Below are positions 32,112 through 32,435 of a stretch of 32,435 nucleotides of DNA, one piece after another (the first letter of the stretch is position 1; each line of letters begins with the position of its first letter). The DNA is from Halobacteriales archaeon QS_5_70_17 (GTDB lineage Archaea; Halobacteriota; Halobacteria; Halobacteriales; Haloarculaceae), in assembly GCA_003021975.1 (NCBI GenBank), contig PXRR01000035.1:1-32435 (forward strand), in the 5' to 3' direction. A model generated the notes under the pieces. It did not search any database, was not told where the DNA came from, and saw only the letters and a program-made list of their open reading frames with translations. The translations under genes and the position numbers were made by a program.

Positions 32112-32435
32112 TCAGTAGGTGATGATCTCGTAGTCGTCGTCGACGAGCGACCGGATACTCGGGTGGCCGTCGAACTCGGCTAGCTGCTCGAGGCCGGCGT
32201 CGTCGACGGCCTCCTGGACGTCGAAGGCGGTGGCGCAGTAGTCACAGACCGAGACGTCGCTCCGGACGGACTGGTAGAGTCCGTGGTAGTCGCTGTCCTC
32301 GTCTTCGAGTTCCGGGATCCACTGGGTCCCGGCGCCGTCGAAGATGACCTCGACTTCGTCGCCGTCGGCCTCGGCGAACTCCTTGGCGGCCTCGAGGCCG
32401 TTAGCGAGGCGACCGTAGTCGGAGTGCGATTCGTT
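32112..32435 (-). CDS. DsrE-family protein, N-terminus outside the window
   Basis: The last 107 residues of a small soluble protein of the DsrE/DsrF-like (sulfur-relay fold) family. They include NGLEAAKEFAEADGDEVEVI, then FDGAGTQWIPELEDEDSDYH, a cysteine pair in SVCDYCATAF and the closing HPSIRSLVDDDYEIITY. Haloarchaeal members have about 120 residues, so roughly 10-20 residues are missing at the right edge. The CxxC pair could be a redox or sulfur-carrying site. The general role of the fold is sulfur transfer, but members are often of unknown function. It lies 88 bases upstream of the HisD-family gene on the same strand, but that gene has its own TATA box. Confidence 0.8.
   Translation of the reverse strand, partial: NESHSDYGRLANGLEAAKEFAEADGDEVEVIFDGAGTQWIPELEDEDSDYHGLYQSVRSDVSVCDYCATAFDVQEAVDDAGLEQLAEFDGHPSIRSLVDDDYEIITY

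Noticed and set aside
1-32435. tRNA or rRNA genes, CRISPR arrays, complete insertion sequences
   Set aside because: I looked for T-loop-like GGTTCGAATCC stretches, regularly spaced repeats and transposase motifs and found none that held up.

Overview
The window is chromosomal DNA of a halophilic archaeon (class Halobacteria). The signs are very high G+C with G/C-rich third codon positions, strongly acidic predicted proteins, archaeal TATA-like boxes about 25-32 bases before start codons (leaderless transcripts), two bacterio-opsin-activator (Bat) type regulators, a halocyanin-type Tat lipoprotein, and DUF63 and small zinc-finger families. I cannot name the genus.

Layout. 1-4000: a broken membrane-protein gene cut by the left edge, a small zinc-finger protein, an SRAP/HMCES-type DNA-repair protein, and a receiver-PAS-PAS histidine kinase whose ATPase domain carries four 16-residue tandem units. 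4000-7800: an unrecognised fragment, a chain of three joined pieces (thioesterase, SLC13 transporter, amphi-Trp/DUF1508 protein), a SHOCT membrane protein and a frameshifted DedA protein. 8200-11300: a Bat-type regulator, a halocyanin, and long non-coding stretches. 11377-14764: the clearest operon, Gfo/Idh/MocA oxidoreductase, TIM-barrel sugar isomerase/epimerase, second Gfo/Idh/MocA oxidoreductase, probably for oxidation of a sugar or polyol. 14765-16135: a gene-poor stretch with decayed remnants. 16136-19622: a PQQ-dependent dehydrogenase, an unknown acidic protein, and a remnant of a second propeller protein. 19905-24894: a cupin/zinc-ribbon protein, a half-length DUF63 protein, a threonine/serine dehydratase, a BNR-repeat propeller, an SDR remnant and a degenerate sirtuin. 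24946-29328: a convergent cluster of hydantoinase/oxoprolinase subunits B and A and an Nramp-like transporter, with A and the transporter damaged. 29708-32435: a short Bat-type regulator, a HisD-family dehydrogenase and a DsrE-family protein cut by the right edge.

The most striking property is the number of damaged loci: about eleven show an internal deletion, fusion, single-base frameshift, premature stop or loss of one end, while their neighbours are intact. Either this is real erosion of an accessory region or part of it comes from sequence or assembly errors. Several single-base losses lie in G/C runs, which points to error for those. The larger junctions (thioesterase-SLC13, SLC13-amphi-Trp, Nramp, HyuA) look like real deletions or chimeric assembly. 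Read mapping would settle it.

The intact parts most worth study are the PQQ dehydrogenase with a lanthanide-type Asp-x-Asp motif and no signal peptide, the sirtuin-fold protein lacking NAD-binding residues, the HisD-like protein resembling polyol/sulfonate dehydrogenases, and the repeat-expanded kinase.
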